In this document: piece after piece, positions 1 to 11,352 of the stretch
How positions within the stretch are numbered: position 1 is the first letter of the stretch
Layout: each line of letters starts with the position of its first letter
Assembly: GCA_021234155.1 (NCBI GenBank)
Contig: JAJEKV010000242.1
Span: 1-64,000 of the forward strand
Source: Isoetes taiwanensis
Lineage: Eukaryota > Streptophyta > Lycopodiopsida > Isoetales > Isoetaceae
Direction: 5' to 3'
Length of the DNA: 64,000 nucleotides
Position numbers and translations under genes: made by a program
Notes under the pieces: generated by a model
Seen by the model: only the letters and a program-made list of their open reading frames with translations
Told to the model about the DNA's origin: nothing
The model's database searches: none

Positions 1-988
1 AACCTTAGGTACAAGACATATCGATGCACGAATACTATGCACCCCGAATCACAAATGAACCATTCGATGCAAAACACCCTTGAAACCCATTCAATGTGAC
101 GAATTGGCTCGGGGTGTTATTCATGTATGGCGGCATGGAAATCGGGGAGCAGATTCCGGGGCCCCGCTGATGGGCGGAGCCGAGCAGTCCGGAATAGCGC
201 CCAATTCTAGCCACGCCCAACATGGCAATTGGGTCGATTTACCTGCTAGTCACCGCATACGACCGCTGAGCGGAATTCTTTAAACCCTTTTCCATTCCGG
301 CGGAAGAAGGGACGATTGCCATGTTGTGGCATTGTTTTTCCATCGATTATCGATAGCCCGGCGATTGTAATCGGCACTTTTCAAGTCCGTGAGTTTGGTT
401 ATGTTTGGTAGTGGTAATGTTCCTGAAGAGGCCATTGTGGGTAAGTGCCTACTGGCTTGCCAAATCCAAACCAAGAATACTGGCCTGGGCAGGAACATTT
501 CTAGTCGTAATGTTAAGGGGAGATGACGTTTTAGGATATGTGAGCTGATCTGATTGGTTCTTTTCCGCGTAAGGAAAGGAGGAGGGACATTATCAAATGT
601 AATCTAGGCCTAGGTCAGAAATGTGTTTGGCGGAGGAGGGACATTATCAAATGTAATCTAGGCCTAGGTCAAATGTGCTTGCCAAACATTACAATATCTA
701 GGCTGAGAGCCCATGATCAGAGTGCTTTTCTAGAATTTTTTTTGTCAACAAGGTTAATCGATGTGGCATTTTATCAGCATAGCCACGTTGCAGTTGGATA
801 TCTAGGCCCAGCTTTTTACTACCCAGGGGTTTAGGGTGCATGGGAATGCAGCGGATGGAACGACTGGTTTAGGGTGCTGGTTTTAAAGAAGAACGAACCA
901 GTTCAAAGCAGAGCATACCCATATGCTAAAAGTGAAAAAGAAGCTGAGATCATGAAGCAGCAGAGGATATCTACCTGGGACCAGAGAC
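1..988. other. Intergenic region upstream of the PPR gene
   Basis: No convincing coding sequence is seen. The only structure is a perfect 40-bp direct repeat at 578-617 and 632-671, separated by 14 bp, with the palindromic core CTAGGCCTAG. The stretch from about 870 to 988 is probably 5' leader of the PPR gene. The short ORFs here have no protein-like features. Confidence 0.5.
578..671. repeat. 40-bp direct repeat pair
   Basis: Two identical 40-bp copies (578-617, 632-671) lie about 320 bp upstream of the PPR start codon. Each contains CTAGGCCTAG. It is a local duplication with no known function. Confidence 0.85.
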
Positions 989-3976
989 ATGGCAGCATAT
1001 CGGCCATGTTTCTCCCGTATTTGCAGCATTCAGCTGATTTGCCAGTATCAAGCGCAGCCGCATTTCTTTCACAGTCACATCTTGGAAAGCAATATGGAAA
1101 ATATTCGGCATGTGAGTGCTATGGCTTCCAAAAGTATGAGAAAATTATGCAAAGGGGGACTTCTCGAGGACGCTTTTGAGGTAATAGACCAGCGAAGCAT
1201 TTTGGTAACTGCAGAAGATGCATATTACCTTGTGCAGGAGTGCAATTTGAGGAAAGACTTGGAATCGGGCAGGAGAGTGCGTTTTTTTATTGGTAAAGCT
1301 GGACTGGATTCAGTTGAAGTACTGGGTAACTATCTTATCAGACTCTTTGCTTCTGCTAAATCTTTGTTTGAAGCAAATAAAATATTTGAAACCATTGTAC
1401 ATCCTACTGGCTATACGTGGAGTGCAATTATTTCTGCTCATGCTGAACGAGCCCATCTTGCTATTGAGTTATACACAAAGATGCAGCAGTCAGGAATACG
1501 CAATAATAAATGTATTGACCTTGCTGTTCTGAAAGGAGTTACCATAGAATATGGCCTGATGGAAGTCAGGCTCATCCATAGCCAAGTCCTAGCACGTGGT
1601 TTTGAACTTGATTCAGTTTTGGGAAGTGTCTTAATCGACATATATTCTAAATGTAAGAGCTTGGATGAGGCCCAAGAAGTTTTTTACAATTTGCCAGATA
1701 GAAACGTGATTTCTTGGACTACAGTGATTGCAGGGCATACGCAAAATGGAGATGGTCATCTTGCATTACGTTATTTTGAGGAAATGCAAGATAAATGTGT
1801 AAGGCCAGACAGTGTTTTGTTTTCTATCCTCCTGAAGGCTTGTGCCAGTATAGGAGCTGCTGAGAAGGGGAGACTGATCCATGATTTGATTCTAGTACAT
1901 GGATTTGAATCAAATATTGTTTTGGGGAATGGTCTTATAGATATGTATGCCAAATGTGGAAGCCTGAAGGAGGCTCGTATTGTTTTTGACAAAATGCCCA
2001 ATCGGAATATTATATCATGGGGTGCCATTATATCTGGCTATGCCCAGAATGCAGAAGGTGCAATTGCCCTAGATTGCTTCGAAGACATGCAGCAAAGCGA
2101 CATGAGACCAAATGAGACCATTTGTGCTAGCATCTTGAAGGTATGTGGTGATATAGGAGCAGTAAATCGGGGAAGTCTGATACATAATTATATCTTAAAG
2201 TATGGGCTTGAATTGGATGTTGTTGTAGGGACTGCAGTTGTCAATATGTATGCAAATTGTGACATTCTATATCAGGCTTGCAAAGTCTTCGATAATATGG
2301 AAAAGCGGAATGTGGTCTCTTGGAATGCAATAATTATGGGCTGTGCAGAGCACGGAGAAGGTTTTCTTGCCTTAGACTGTTTTGAGAAAATGAAGGAAGG
2401 AGGCATAAATCCAGATAAAGTGACATTTTTGTGTCTTTTAAAAGCATGTAGCAGCATAGGAGCCTCAGAATTTGGTCGCACCATACATAATCAAATCTTA
2501 GAACACAGCTTCGCTTCAGATGTTGTTGTGGGCAGTAGTATTGTTGACATGTATGCTAAATGTGGTAGCATAGAGGAATCATCTAAACTATTTGATAGAT
2601 TACCTCAACGAAATTTGGTTTCATGGAATGCTATCATTGCAGGGTACATCCAGCATGATGAAACCTTTCTTGCGTTAAGTACATGTGAGAAGATGCAAGA
2701 GGAGGGTTTTAATCCAGACCGAGTGACGTTTTCTTGCATCTTAAAAGCATGCGGTAGCATTGGAGCCCTAGAGGAAGGCAGGCTCCTTCATGATCGAATT
2801 TTGAGATATGGGCTTCACTCAGACATTTTTGTTGGGAACGCACTTATTGATATGTATTTCAAATGTTGTTCCATAAGGGAATCCCTTAATGTTTTTGAAA
2901 AATTACTAAATAGGAATACAGCATCCTGGAATTCACTTATTGCAGGATATGCACAATGTGACAAGGTTCAACTTGCCCTCAGCTGTTTTGAGAGTTTGCA
3001 AGAAGAGGACATAGAGCCAGACAAAGTAACATTTATAAATATTTTGAAGGTATGCGCTAGCTTAGGAGCTATAGAATGGGGTAGACTTATACACGAACAT
3101 GTCTTAACCCTTGGCCTTGAATCAGATGCTATGGTAGGGAATATGTTGATCGATATGTATGCCAAATGTCGAATGGTCAAAGAGTCATGTAAGGTCTTTG
3201 AAAAAATGTTGAAGCAAGATGTAGTGTCCTGGAATGCAATGATAACAGGATGTGTGGATAATCATCAAAGTCTTCTTGCTCTTGAATATTTTGAGAAGAT
3301 GCAGAATGAGGGCATAAAACCCGACAGGGTGACATTTTTGGGCATTTTGAAAGCATGTGCAAGCATAGGAGCAATACAGCAGGGACGTTTTGTACATAAC
3401 AACATATCTGCCTGTAAATTGGAAGATACGGAGGTAGGGAATACGTTGGTTGATATGTATGCAAAGTGTGGGAGTTTAACAGAGTCACAGAGGGTTTTTG
3501 AGAGACTGCCAAATCGAAGTATAGTTTCCTGGGGTGCATTAATTTCGGCATGTGCTCAACATGACAGTATTCTTGCTCTTGAATTTTTCCAGGAAATGCA
3601 AGACGAAGGTATAAAACCAACTACAGCCATACTTCTTTCCGTCCTCACAGCATGTAACCATTTGAAGCTAGTAGATAAAGCTGTCTGGTATTTCGAGCGT
3701 ATGGAGAAACACCATGGTATTATGCCACTTGTGGAGCACCACAATTGCATGGTTGATCTCCTTGGCCATGCTGGATATTTCAAAGAAGCTGAGGATCTGG
3801 TCAGAGCTACAGTGCAGCCCAATATTTCTGGTTGGACATCCCTCCTAAATGCTTGCAGGTGTCATGGCAATGTGAAATTGGGGAGACAATGCTTTGATGA
3901 GTTGCTTTGTTTGGACCCCCATTATGCGCCTAGTTATGTACTCACTTCAAACATGTATGCAGAAGCTCACATGTAG
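989..3976 (+). CDS. PLS-class pentatricopeptide repeat (PPR) protein with truncated E domain
   Basis: A single-exon 995-residue ORF with an ATG at 989. PPR proteins of this class bind organellar RNA and act in RNA editing or processing in mitochondria or plastids. About eight tandem modules of roughly 101 residues (P-L-S triplets) run from residue 106 to 930. The first (106-207) is degenerate; from residue 208 each has the signatures VGNxLIDMYAKCG, F..MP.RN..SWNA.I.G, A...F..M...G..PD.VTF and LKAC...GA...GR.IH. An E1-like segment follows (about 930-995). The N-terminus is Arg/Ser-rich, which suits organelle targeting, but this is not certain. The ORF stops at TAG in the context AHM*EIV, where family members usually have AHMW. 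The frame then stays open 37 codons to TAA at 4085-4087. That suggests a nonsense change truncated the E domain, so an editing cofactor role may be lost. The DYW domain is absent. Confidence 0.93.
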   Translation: MAAYRPCFSRICSIQLICQYQAQPHFFHSHILESNMENIRHVSAMASKSMRKLCKGGLLEDAFEVIDQRSILVTAEDAYYLVQECNLRKDLESGRRVRFFIGKAGLDSVEVLGNYLIRLFASAKSLFEANKIFETIVHPTGYTWSAIISAHAERAHLAIELYTKMQQSGIRNNKCIDLAVLKGVTIEYGLMEVRLIHSQVLARGFELDSVLGSVLIDIYSKCKSLDEAQEVFYNLPDRNVISWTTVIAGHTQNGDGHLALRYFEEMQDKCVRPDSVLFSILLKACASIGAAEKGRLIHDLILVHGFESNIVLGNGLIDMYAKCGSLKEARIVFDKMPNRNIISWGAIISGYAQNAEGAIALDCFEDMQQSDMRPNETICASILKVCGDIGAVNRGSLIHNYILKYGLELDVVVGTAVVNMYANCDILYQACKVFDNMEKRNVVSWNAIIMGCAEHGEGFLALDCFEKMKEGGINPDKVTFLCLLKACSSIGASEFGRTIHNQILEHSFASDVVVGSSIVDMYAKCGSIEESSKLFDRLPQRNLVSWNAIIAGYIQHDETFLALSTCEKMQEEGFNPDRVTFSCILKACGSIGALEEGRLLHDRILRYGLHSDIFVGNALIDMYFKCCSIRESLNVFEKLLNRNTASWNSLIAGYAQCDKVQLALSCFESLQEEDIEPDKVTFINILKVCASLGAIEWGRLIHEHVLTLGLESDAMVGNMLIDMYAKCRMVKESCKVFEKMLKQDVVSWNAMITGCVDNHQSLLALEYFEKMQNEGIKPDRVTFLGILKACASIGAIQQGRFVHNNISACKLEDTEVGNTLVDMYAKCGSLTESQRVFERLPNRSIVSWGALISACAQHDSILALEFFQEMQDEGIKPTTAILLSVLTACNHLKLVDKAVWYFERMEKHHGIMPLVEHHNCMVDLLGHAGYFKEAEDLVRATVQPNISGWTSLLNACRCHGNVKLGRQCFDELLCLDPHYAPSYVLTSNMYAEAHM

Positions 3977-4087
3977 GAGATTGTCAGGGATTTACTTTTG
4001 TTGGGTGTTGAAGACACATGTAAGATCACAAATCAGCTTTCTTTACATTCTGATGACCTTCTATGCCCCAGTTTATGTAGAGAAACC

Positions 4088-5120
4088 TAATAAGCTTCCA
4101 ACTGCATGTAGTGTCTTTGAGCGCATTGCTAAAGGACTTGCAGAGATTTACAGAAATGCATCTGCTTTATGGATAAAAAACGCTGGGATTATGGCCACCG
4201 AAATTCATACGAAAAAGTGCTTTAGGTCATCTATTTATACATAAGAAGATTTCATTATCTTATACAATCTGTTCTCATTGGGCAGGCCAAAGGACTCTAA
4301 CTTGTGGCTACTTTGACCTTTGGGGGTGGACATCACAATCATTCAAGCGAGCATGCTCCTATTATGGCAATGTGTGCAGGATGCATTTGATGAACAAGAT
4401 GTTAGCAATGATGTAATGGTTATACATACTTTGAACAAGGGGCTGAAGGCCCTTGATTATTGGAGATGCAATATAGATGGTCCTTAACTATTGGAGGACT
4501 AAACAAATATCGATCTGCCCTCTTCTTCGACTGCTGTTCTCTCAAAGGTTTCGCCTTATATAGTAGTGAGTTACGAGCTTGTGCTTTCTTTAATCCGTCC
4601 AAGCCCTTTGCCTATTGATAATTAGCATCCATAATGCTGCAAATTCCTCCTTTCTTCTATAGTGAACGCGGAACTTTTAAACATGTTGCATTATGGAACA
4701 GATGCAACAGTGTAGGTCTTTGCATTTCTATTTGGGGCCGATTGTAGTGTTTAGACGTCATGCCCATCTCACACAATACATCAACAGTATATACTTTAGC
4801 CAAAAAGATGGGATAAGATCGATTCTTCAAACGTAGATCTAGATAGGATAAGACGTAGATCTAAGTATATTAGAAGGGAGTTCCAATAACATGTTCTAGA
4901 CAATGGTTGCGCACACATTATCTAATATCTTTGTTGAGTAAATCTTCCACCTGCTTGTGTGTTTTGCATGCTTGTTGAAATGGTACATTTACGTATGCAA
5001 CACAATAATTATGCAACTAAATAATGTACAAAATGTATTGCCACAAGATAAGATACGTAAATGACATGAACAAAACAATGTTGTCTTTTAGGGCGCGCAA
5101 TGCCGACACAGAAATTTAAG
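4088..5120. other. Intergenic region between PPR and NPH3-like genes
   Basis: It presumably holds the 3'UTRs of the two convergent genes. An open frame continues to 4244 in another phase but has no recognised motif. A weak inverted repeat lies near 4628-4696. Nothing else is supported. Confidence 0.5.
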
Positions 5121-7091
5121 CTAAGAGATGGAATGGCGAAACCTTCTTCTTGGAGTGGAAGGGGCCTTGTTGGAAGAAGAATTTCTTCTCCCAAATGGAT
5201 TCATTTTGCCAATAAAAGACTGCAGGAAGTTTTTCCTGGACGAAGGACTGATCTGGCCTTCCGGTTTCACCTGTAAATTATCTTTCTCCAAATCGGACAA
5301 TCTCATTCTCATCCTTGTGACTTCGTTTTTGAGTTCCATGTTTTCGCGACGAATTGATGAATATGGGTCTCTTGGAGACATTGCACCACTAGGGGGTCTG
5401 CTTGAGTAAGCTCCTGCTTCGCTTTCCAGGTATGTGTTTGCCAATGCATTTCTGATCTTTAGTTGCTCATAGTAGAGCACCTGCACCATAAAATTTACCG
5501 GAAGTCTATCATTCTGTGCAGCATGCGCACACGCCTCGTTTGACATCTTCTGTATATCCAGCATTTTGCATAATCTCTTCCGTTCCAGCTCTCCCAGAGA
5601 ACCATGACCCTGCACAATGTTATCTAAAAAAGTTAGTTTTTGGGTTTTTATATGCTATACCTCATTAAGAAGTAGAAATGCTTTTAATCCCCTAGTCGTA
5701 TTATCTCGACTGTCATTCATCTTTGGTCAACCACATATTGCATACCTTAAAAAATATGTCAATTGCCCTGTACAGATGGTCATGGGATGCCCTGGCATGA
5801 TCTGGTAGAAGTTCTGCAAGGGCGATGAACTTGCTCGCTTTTAAATTTGCATCTGCTGCTACCTCTGCCAAGTAGTTATCAAGAAGCCTCATCACTTTCA
5901 TTAGGGCAATGTCTTTAGGATAATTCATGTCTTCTGGTTCAAAAACTGGTGGTTCTTCTTCGTCATTTTCATGGGCTAACTGGCGTGCAAAATTGGCCAC
6001 AAGTCTATGCACTATGTCCACGTCAAACATAGTATCATTATTGTAGGAGAATGAAGGAATGAGTAAGTCATCTAGGGTTGCTTGCTCAAGCTGTGAACTT
6101 ATTCTGCGTTCTAGTTCCATTCTGCATGCTAATGTTGTGTCAAGAATAATAGCAGTGCGCAATAGGCTGAAAAGAAATTCACAGGGTGCTATCTCTTTCT
6201 GTTCTGGCAACATACTCACAATGGTTTCCAATAGAATTCTTTGTTCATGCTCAAGCTGCTGGCTGCTTGCACTGCGCACTAACCCCACTTGACTCTTGCT
6301 GAATCCTGTAAGACATCTCTGTGCGTAGTGAATTAAAGATGCCATAAAGCCCTCAGGCGGCACACCAACCTTAAGCAAAGCTGTTAATACTTTCTTATAC
6401 AAGTCAATCCTTAAAATAGACAGTTCCTCGATCCATGCCTCTGAACCCAAATTGGAGCTATTTGGTGCTCTCTGCTCCAAATGATCTGATACTGATCGAG
6501 CGACCTTTGTATATTCATGAAATATTGCATCTGCTATTGCATCAATGCATCTGCCAACAATTCCTAACTCCTCTGCCATAGGAAACAACTTTTCACAAGT
6601 ATGTAACACCTTGATTGCATTTGTGCAGCTCCTTGTTCCAATCTCATCCATGAATACTTCTGTTCTGGCAACAAGGTTCCTTTGTCCATACTCCTCTGTC
6701 ATCTCAAGATACTCAGATGCACATCGCAGACTGGCCACATTTGAAGTGTTGATCTCAAAACTGACACCATAGCAGAACTTTGCAGCTAATTCGAAAGCTT
6801 CTGGGCCACCTGGTATATCCGGAAATTGTAAATTGCATGGCTCTGCATCCGTCATGTCTGCCACCAACCTTCGAATTCTTCCACATTTTGACAGTAGGGG
6901 AAACTTGAAATACCAAAACAGAAGAAATTATTGAATATATAAGGCAACAGGTCGTAAAGTATATAATTCTATTAGGTATTTGACTGTCTATAGCAAGAAA
7001 ATTATGAAAGATAGTTTGTAACCTTGTGCAAGTTAAATTTAGTGCCGCAAATGTCTACCAGAAGGTCTGCTGGAACATCAAAGGAGTTCAT
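5121..7091 (-). CDS. NPH3/RPT2-family BTB protein (phototropin-signalling type)
   Basis: Family members are plant-specific adaptors at the plasma membrane, often working with CUL3 ligases and phototropin photoreceptors. Three exons can be joined in frame: 7091-7023 (from ATG at 7091), 6903-5746 and 5609-5121, giving about 571 residues, normal for the family. Donors are AAG|GTTACA and AAG|GTATGC; acceptors are TTTCAAG and TTGTGCAG. The BTB part reads DICGTKFNLHK|FPLLSKCGRI, then GPEAFELAAKFCYG. The NPH3 domain has WIEELSILRIDLYKKV, PPEGFMASLIHYAQ, HDHLYRAIDIFFK|GH and EACAHAAQNDRLP, with the conserved Tyr region VLYYEQLKIR. A coiled coil (RRENMELKNEV...) precedes a basic Ser-rich tail ending PRRRFRHSIS, resembling the C-terminal 14-3-3 docking site described for NPH3. 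The extreme N-terminus is uncertain: an upstream exon is possible, with an acceptor-like TTCCAG just before the ATG. Confidence 0.92.
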
Positions 7092-9009
7092 CCTGGAATT
7101 GTGTTCGTGACTGTTAATAATAAAGCTCAGATTGAAGGAAAATTGATAGAAATGCTTCCTGTTTTCGTGCATGAAATTTTTACCAGTCATTGCGTTTCGA
7201 GCTAGAACTACTTCGACGTTTGGTGGAAGTAATTGCCATGATTGGATTATCTTTACCTTCTTCCTGTTTATCTGTTAAATACGAGTTGTGTGGTGCTTAA
7301 GAACTTTCAATGAACTCATTTATTGAATGCCAAATGGAAATCCATATGAATTATGTCATGATCTTAGTTTCAATTATACTATCAAGATACAATATTTAGG
7401 ACGAGAATATGGCATCAGTCAAAATATGGAGAATCAAGCACAAAACAATTTGTTGCAACCCCATGGCTAGACAATAGACTAGACTATTCGGACTCTCTAA
7501 ATTCAACATAGCCCATTGTACATCTAATAGAATACTCATACAAATGATTATCTTGACTTTGTTGTGACTTGCTTAATGCATGGTGGTCTGTTCTATGCCA
7601 AGAATTCATACAGGTGACAAATTGTTAAACAGGGAACAAGGTGATATACCAGCTCTGCTCTACTCAGCTTTGAAAATTCCCCTGTGCTTCAATGATGACT
7701 ATCCTTTAACAGAGAGCAAGCAGGTTCTCTCTGTGAAGGCAAATCCCTGGTTCCTCTTTTCCCTTCCATAATCAATGCCATCTTGCATCTGGCGCAGAGT
7801 TTATCTGGAAAGTGAATGATCAAATGAAGCAAGGCTTCCATAAAAGGTAAGCTCTATTTTGAACAGGCAGCTCTACACCACACGTTTGCCTACTAGTACT
7901 TCGTTCACAATTTTTGTCCACGCTTTTGAGGAGATGACAAAATGGCAAGGAGATAGTGAGTGCCCACAGTTTTTGTATCCAGCAATCAGATTCAAGCGCA
8001 ATGCTATTCCCATCTTATCCATTCGATTTTCTTCATGGGGTAAGCCAAGTACAAATGAAACTATAGCCTAGTAAGGACAACGTCAAAAGTTATGGTGGAA
8101 CCCAAGTTTCCATATTATCTCTTGTCGAAGGATATTCAAATTGTCCATATCCACTCCTGTACGATTCTTTAATTCCAGTTATTGTCGTATGCTTGGAGTC
8201 ACTTCGAGGTAAAACGGTAATAGCTAAAACTACAAATAGCTACTTTTAGGTGGTCACAAAAACTACCATCCAAACAAGTGCAAACAGCTTTGATATGTGT
8301 TGTTGTGGGGAACGGGAACGTTTTTATCACGTACTCCTTGATGACGGAACGGGACAGGAACGGCTTGGAACGTGAGTTTGACTTCTTTAACCATAGGAGT
8401 AGACAGTGAGCGACAAATTCTGTACAGACAAAGGTAAATTTCTTGCATAATTTAACCTAGCAGGAAGCATCGAGCAAAAAACTAGTTTTCCGCCGGAAAA
8501 TACGAAGAATTCTATCTTCATGAATTTTTTTTTCTATATTGGAATTCATGATTTCAACAGGTAGGCTCTAAGGGTTCCCCGATATTTGTCGCTCACTTAC
8601 TAGTAGAGTTGCTCACTTACTAGTAGAGTTTCTTAAAAAAAAATCCGGTTCCAAAAAGGCCATTTTGGAATTAGCTATACCTATTTTCCGGCTAGTGCAT
8701 TAGAGTAAAATTATATCTCTTGAAGCCTGAATAAATTTTAGACTGTCGTGCCCCTCCTACGGCGTATGCCTCTCCGTTTCTGAATTCCTCTTGAAATCAC
8801 CGCCCTTCTGAAAGCAAGCTACGACGACCAAATTAGTTCGAAGGCCCTAAGCTCGAAGCCCTCAATTGCTCTGTAAACGAATCGTCCTGGGGCTATGGCA
8901 GTGGATGGCCTGGCACACTGTTGGGCAAATTCCGGGGTAGAGAAGGGTTGTTCCGGTTGAAACTAAGAATTTTCGGTTGAGCTAGCGCATTGCACGAAAA
9001 ATTCCGGTG
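7092..9009. other. Non-coding region upstream of the NPH3-like gene
   Basis: It should contain the promoter and 5' leader of the NPH3-like gene. No ORF here shows recognisable motifs. A perfect 20-bp tandem duplication lies at 8591-8630. Confidence 0.5.
8591..8630. repeat. Perfect 20-bp tandem duplication
   Basis: Two adjacent identical 20-bp units (8591-8610, 8611-8630), each starting GCTCACTTAC. It is a simple local duplication. Confidence 0.9.
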
Positions 9010-9690
9010 GATTTTTATGCATATATGTATAAGAGTAATACAAATTTCCGATTGGGAACTGAAAATATCCGGCTATTTGATGAAAGAGTAGGAAAATTTC
9101 TGATTGGGTTTAAAAACTTTGCCCAACACTGGCCTGGCATAATTCTTCCTGCTGGCATACTTCTATCCTCTGAGACTTTAGGCCTGGCGCTTCCAAGAGA
9201 AACTTCTACATCTATTTGGGCTTCGGCTCCAGCTAATCTGTCTATGGCACTTCTCGGCAAGAAGCAAGATCCAATAGTTCTCAAATTTTGCAGAGGTCCA
9301 CACTTCGAGATTTGTATTGTATGTTGCTGCATGTTTCGAGAAATTCCTACCTCCATTGGGTCCTCTTTTGATGGCCATCCTGTTTCCGTTATAAAAACAT
9401 GAGCATAGTGCATCCATTGCAGAATAAAACGCATCTGGTTTTGGGATCCTTTACTCCGGTGTTGGGTTCTAGGAATGCATATTCAAGGAAGAAAACTTGC
9501 GGATTTGCTTTATATGCAAAATAAGGATACGCATTAATCATGACAAAAGAGTCTATATCATGCAGAAACTTATAAGCAGAGGTTTGATCACTTTTGCATC
9601 ACAAAGTCAGACTGTTTAGGTGGGCACTCGCTACTCTGACATCGCGCAAATACATTAGCTTTTGTGGGCATTAATCAGATCATTCCCTAC
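9010..9690 (-). pseudogene. Decayed GH17 endo-1,3-beta-glucanase
   Basis: Reading the minus strand, pieces of a glycoside hydrolase family 17 enzyme (cell-wall beta-1,3-glucan hydrolysis) appear in order but in different frames. They are VGND near 9690 (family VGNE, with the proton-donor Glu altered), LRDVRVASAH near 9640, INAYPYFAYKANP near 9500-9535, FLEPNTGVKDP near 9450, AMDAL near 9420, VFITETGWPSKEDP near 9355-9400 (containing the family nucleophile Glu), and HAATYNTNLEV near 9320. At least two frameshifts, a stop and a deletion between VGND and the VKVSTAH-like block break the gene. The part below about 9240 is only weakly similar to the C-terminal end. No introns are evident in this part. 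Confidence 0.8.
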
Positions 9691-11091
9691 TATTTTCTGT
9701 TAGCTCTAGTCTTGGGTCGAGAAATGCCTCTGTTTAGTCGAATTAAGCTGCACTTTTGCGTGGTTTTCCAGATTATTCTCTTCTATTCTACCACATGCAA
9801 GTTTCTCTGTTTTGGATCTTCGTAAATGGATTTAAATGCCACTTCTAGGCAATGAATTTTCTCTATTTTGGGTTGAACCTTTGTCGGGCTTAAAATATTA
9901 CAGCCTTTTAAGGGTCTCAGAGAAAAAGGGCAACTCGGGATCCCGACATACATATCTCAGTAGTGGCATCCGGGATTCTTACTTTTGCATTGATACTTTG
10001 ATTTTTTAGACGGACACAAACTTCGGTATCTTACTCCAAGGAAACTTTGATTCTTTAGACAAACATGAACTTCAGATCTTACTCACGGCAATTTTTTCCC
10101 ATTTTTACAAATTAAGGACATCTCAGGCACACTGCGGAGCTATTCCTTAACTTTTCCCTGCTCTTTTGACTTCGAGTAAATCTGTTGAGTGAAATGTGGC
10201 ACACACCTGGTTCAACAAAAATAGAGAAATGATCAAGAAAAATCCGGGATCTCTCATCGCCATAGCTTGCAAAAATCTTGCATCCAGAAGAAAAACGTAA
10301 ATCATGGTGGCGCCGATTTTTTCGAGGTTTGCATTGGTTAGTAGTGTTGCGGGGGCTTCACCGGCATTCATAGGTTTACCCAACGTAATTTTTGCTTAGA
10401 TGCTCCACAAACTCCATAGTTTTCGATGGAGAGCATCCTAAAACCCTTTACCTATCTTTGATTTTCGAGCCCACCATCCAAGTAGTTTGAGATGGATTAT
10501 TTTTCTTTGTGGTAATTTTGCTATGCCGTGTCTAGAACTAGAGCGGTAAATATCATTCGCGATCATGTTTACACCAGCTTAAATCTCAGAAATTTCCTCT
10601 CCATAACAATAATATGTGTAACTAAATTTCCTCTCCATAACAAGCAATAATAGGTAACTATGGTTTTAACACAATATCGAGGGGCATATGTGGTTTAAAC
10701 ATGACCCCAACCATGGTTTTAACACGGTAATGAGGCAGATATACTATGGAGATGGCCATAGTTTAAGCATGACCCCATCTGATATTTACAGGTGCGGATG
10801 CCATGCTCGAACAAAACCCATGTCCTCAATCATCATCTCTCATATGGGCACGAATCATGAAGCAACAACACGGATTCAAGTTTGCTAATCCTCAAATTCA
10901 TGTTTTTAACACAAATTCTTCATTATTAAGTCTTAGATTTCGCCGCCGCGATAAATTTCTTGTATATGTAGCATAATAACAGGGGGTTTTCTTTGTGTTT
11001 TTGTACGCTTTTCACTAAGGTTTTCCTATGATTTCGTGATGTATTCAAATGGATGTACTAATGCATACATCTAGAGTGCACCATTTCTGAG
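9691..11091. other. AT-rich non-coding stretch
   Basis: No supported gene. A degenerate duplication of a segment containing AATTTCCTCTCCATAACAA occurs near 10590-10645. Confidence 0.45.
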
Positions 11092-11352
11092 CCATTGATT
11101 TTAGCCTTTTTTTTCAATGGTCAACAACCAATGGCTCACAACAAAAGCCCCTTTTTTGTGCGTGTGGTGCATAATGGGCACATGAAGGGCCATTGATTTT
11201 AGCCCAACAACCAATGGCTCACAACAAAAGCCCTTTTTTTGTGCGTGTGGTTTATAATGGGCACATGAAGGACCATTGATTTTAGCCCAACAACCAATGG
11301 CTCACAACAAAAGCCCTTTTTGTGTGTGTGGTGCATAATGGGCATATGAAGT
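11092..11352. repeat. Three-copy tandem repeat, about 82 bp per unit
   Basis: Three imperfect copies begin near 11092, 11190 and 11272. Each starts CCATTGATTTTAGCC, continues through ACCAATGGCTCACAACAAAAGCC and ends near ATAATGGGCACATGAAG. The first copy carries a short internal insertion. Each unit contains an inverted CCATTG...CAATGG that could fold into a hairpin. Confidence 0.85.

Noticed and set aside
874-1179. Alternative upstream ORF over the PPR start
   Set aside because: It overlaps the PPR frame in another phase and has no PPR or targeting features; likely 5' leader.
3894-4244. Separate 116-codon gene overlapping the PPR end
   Set aside because: The first 80 nt are the PPR 3' end in another frame and the remainder has no recognisable domain.
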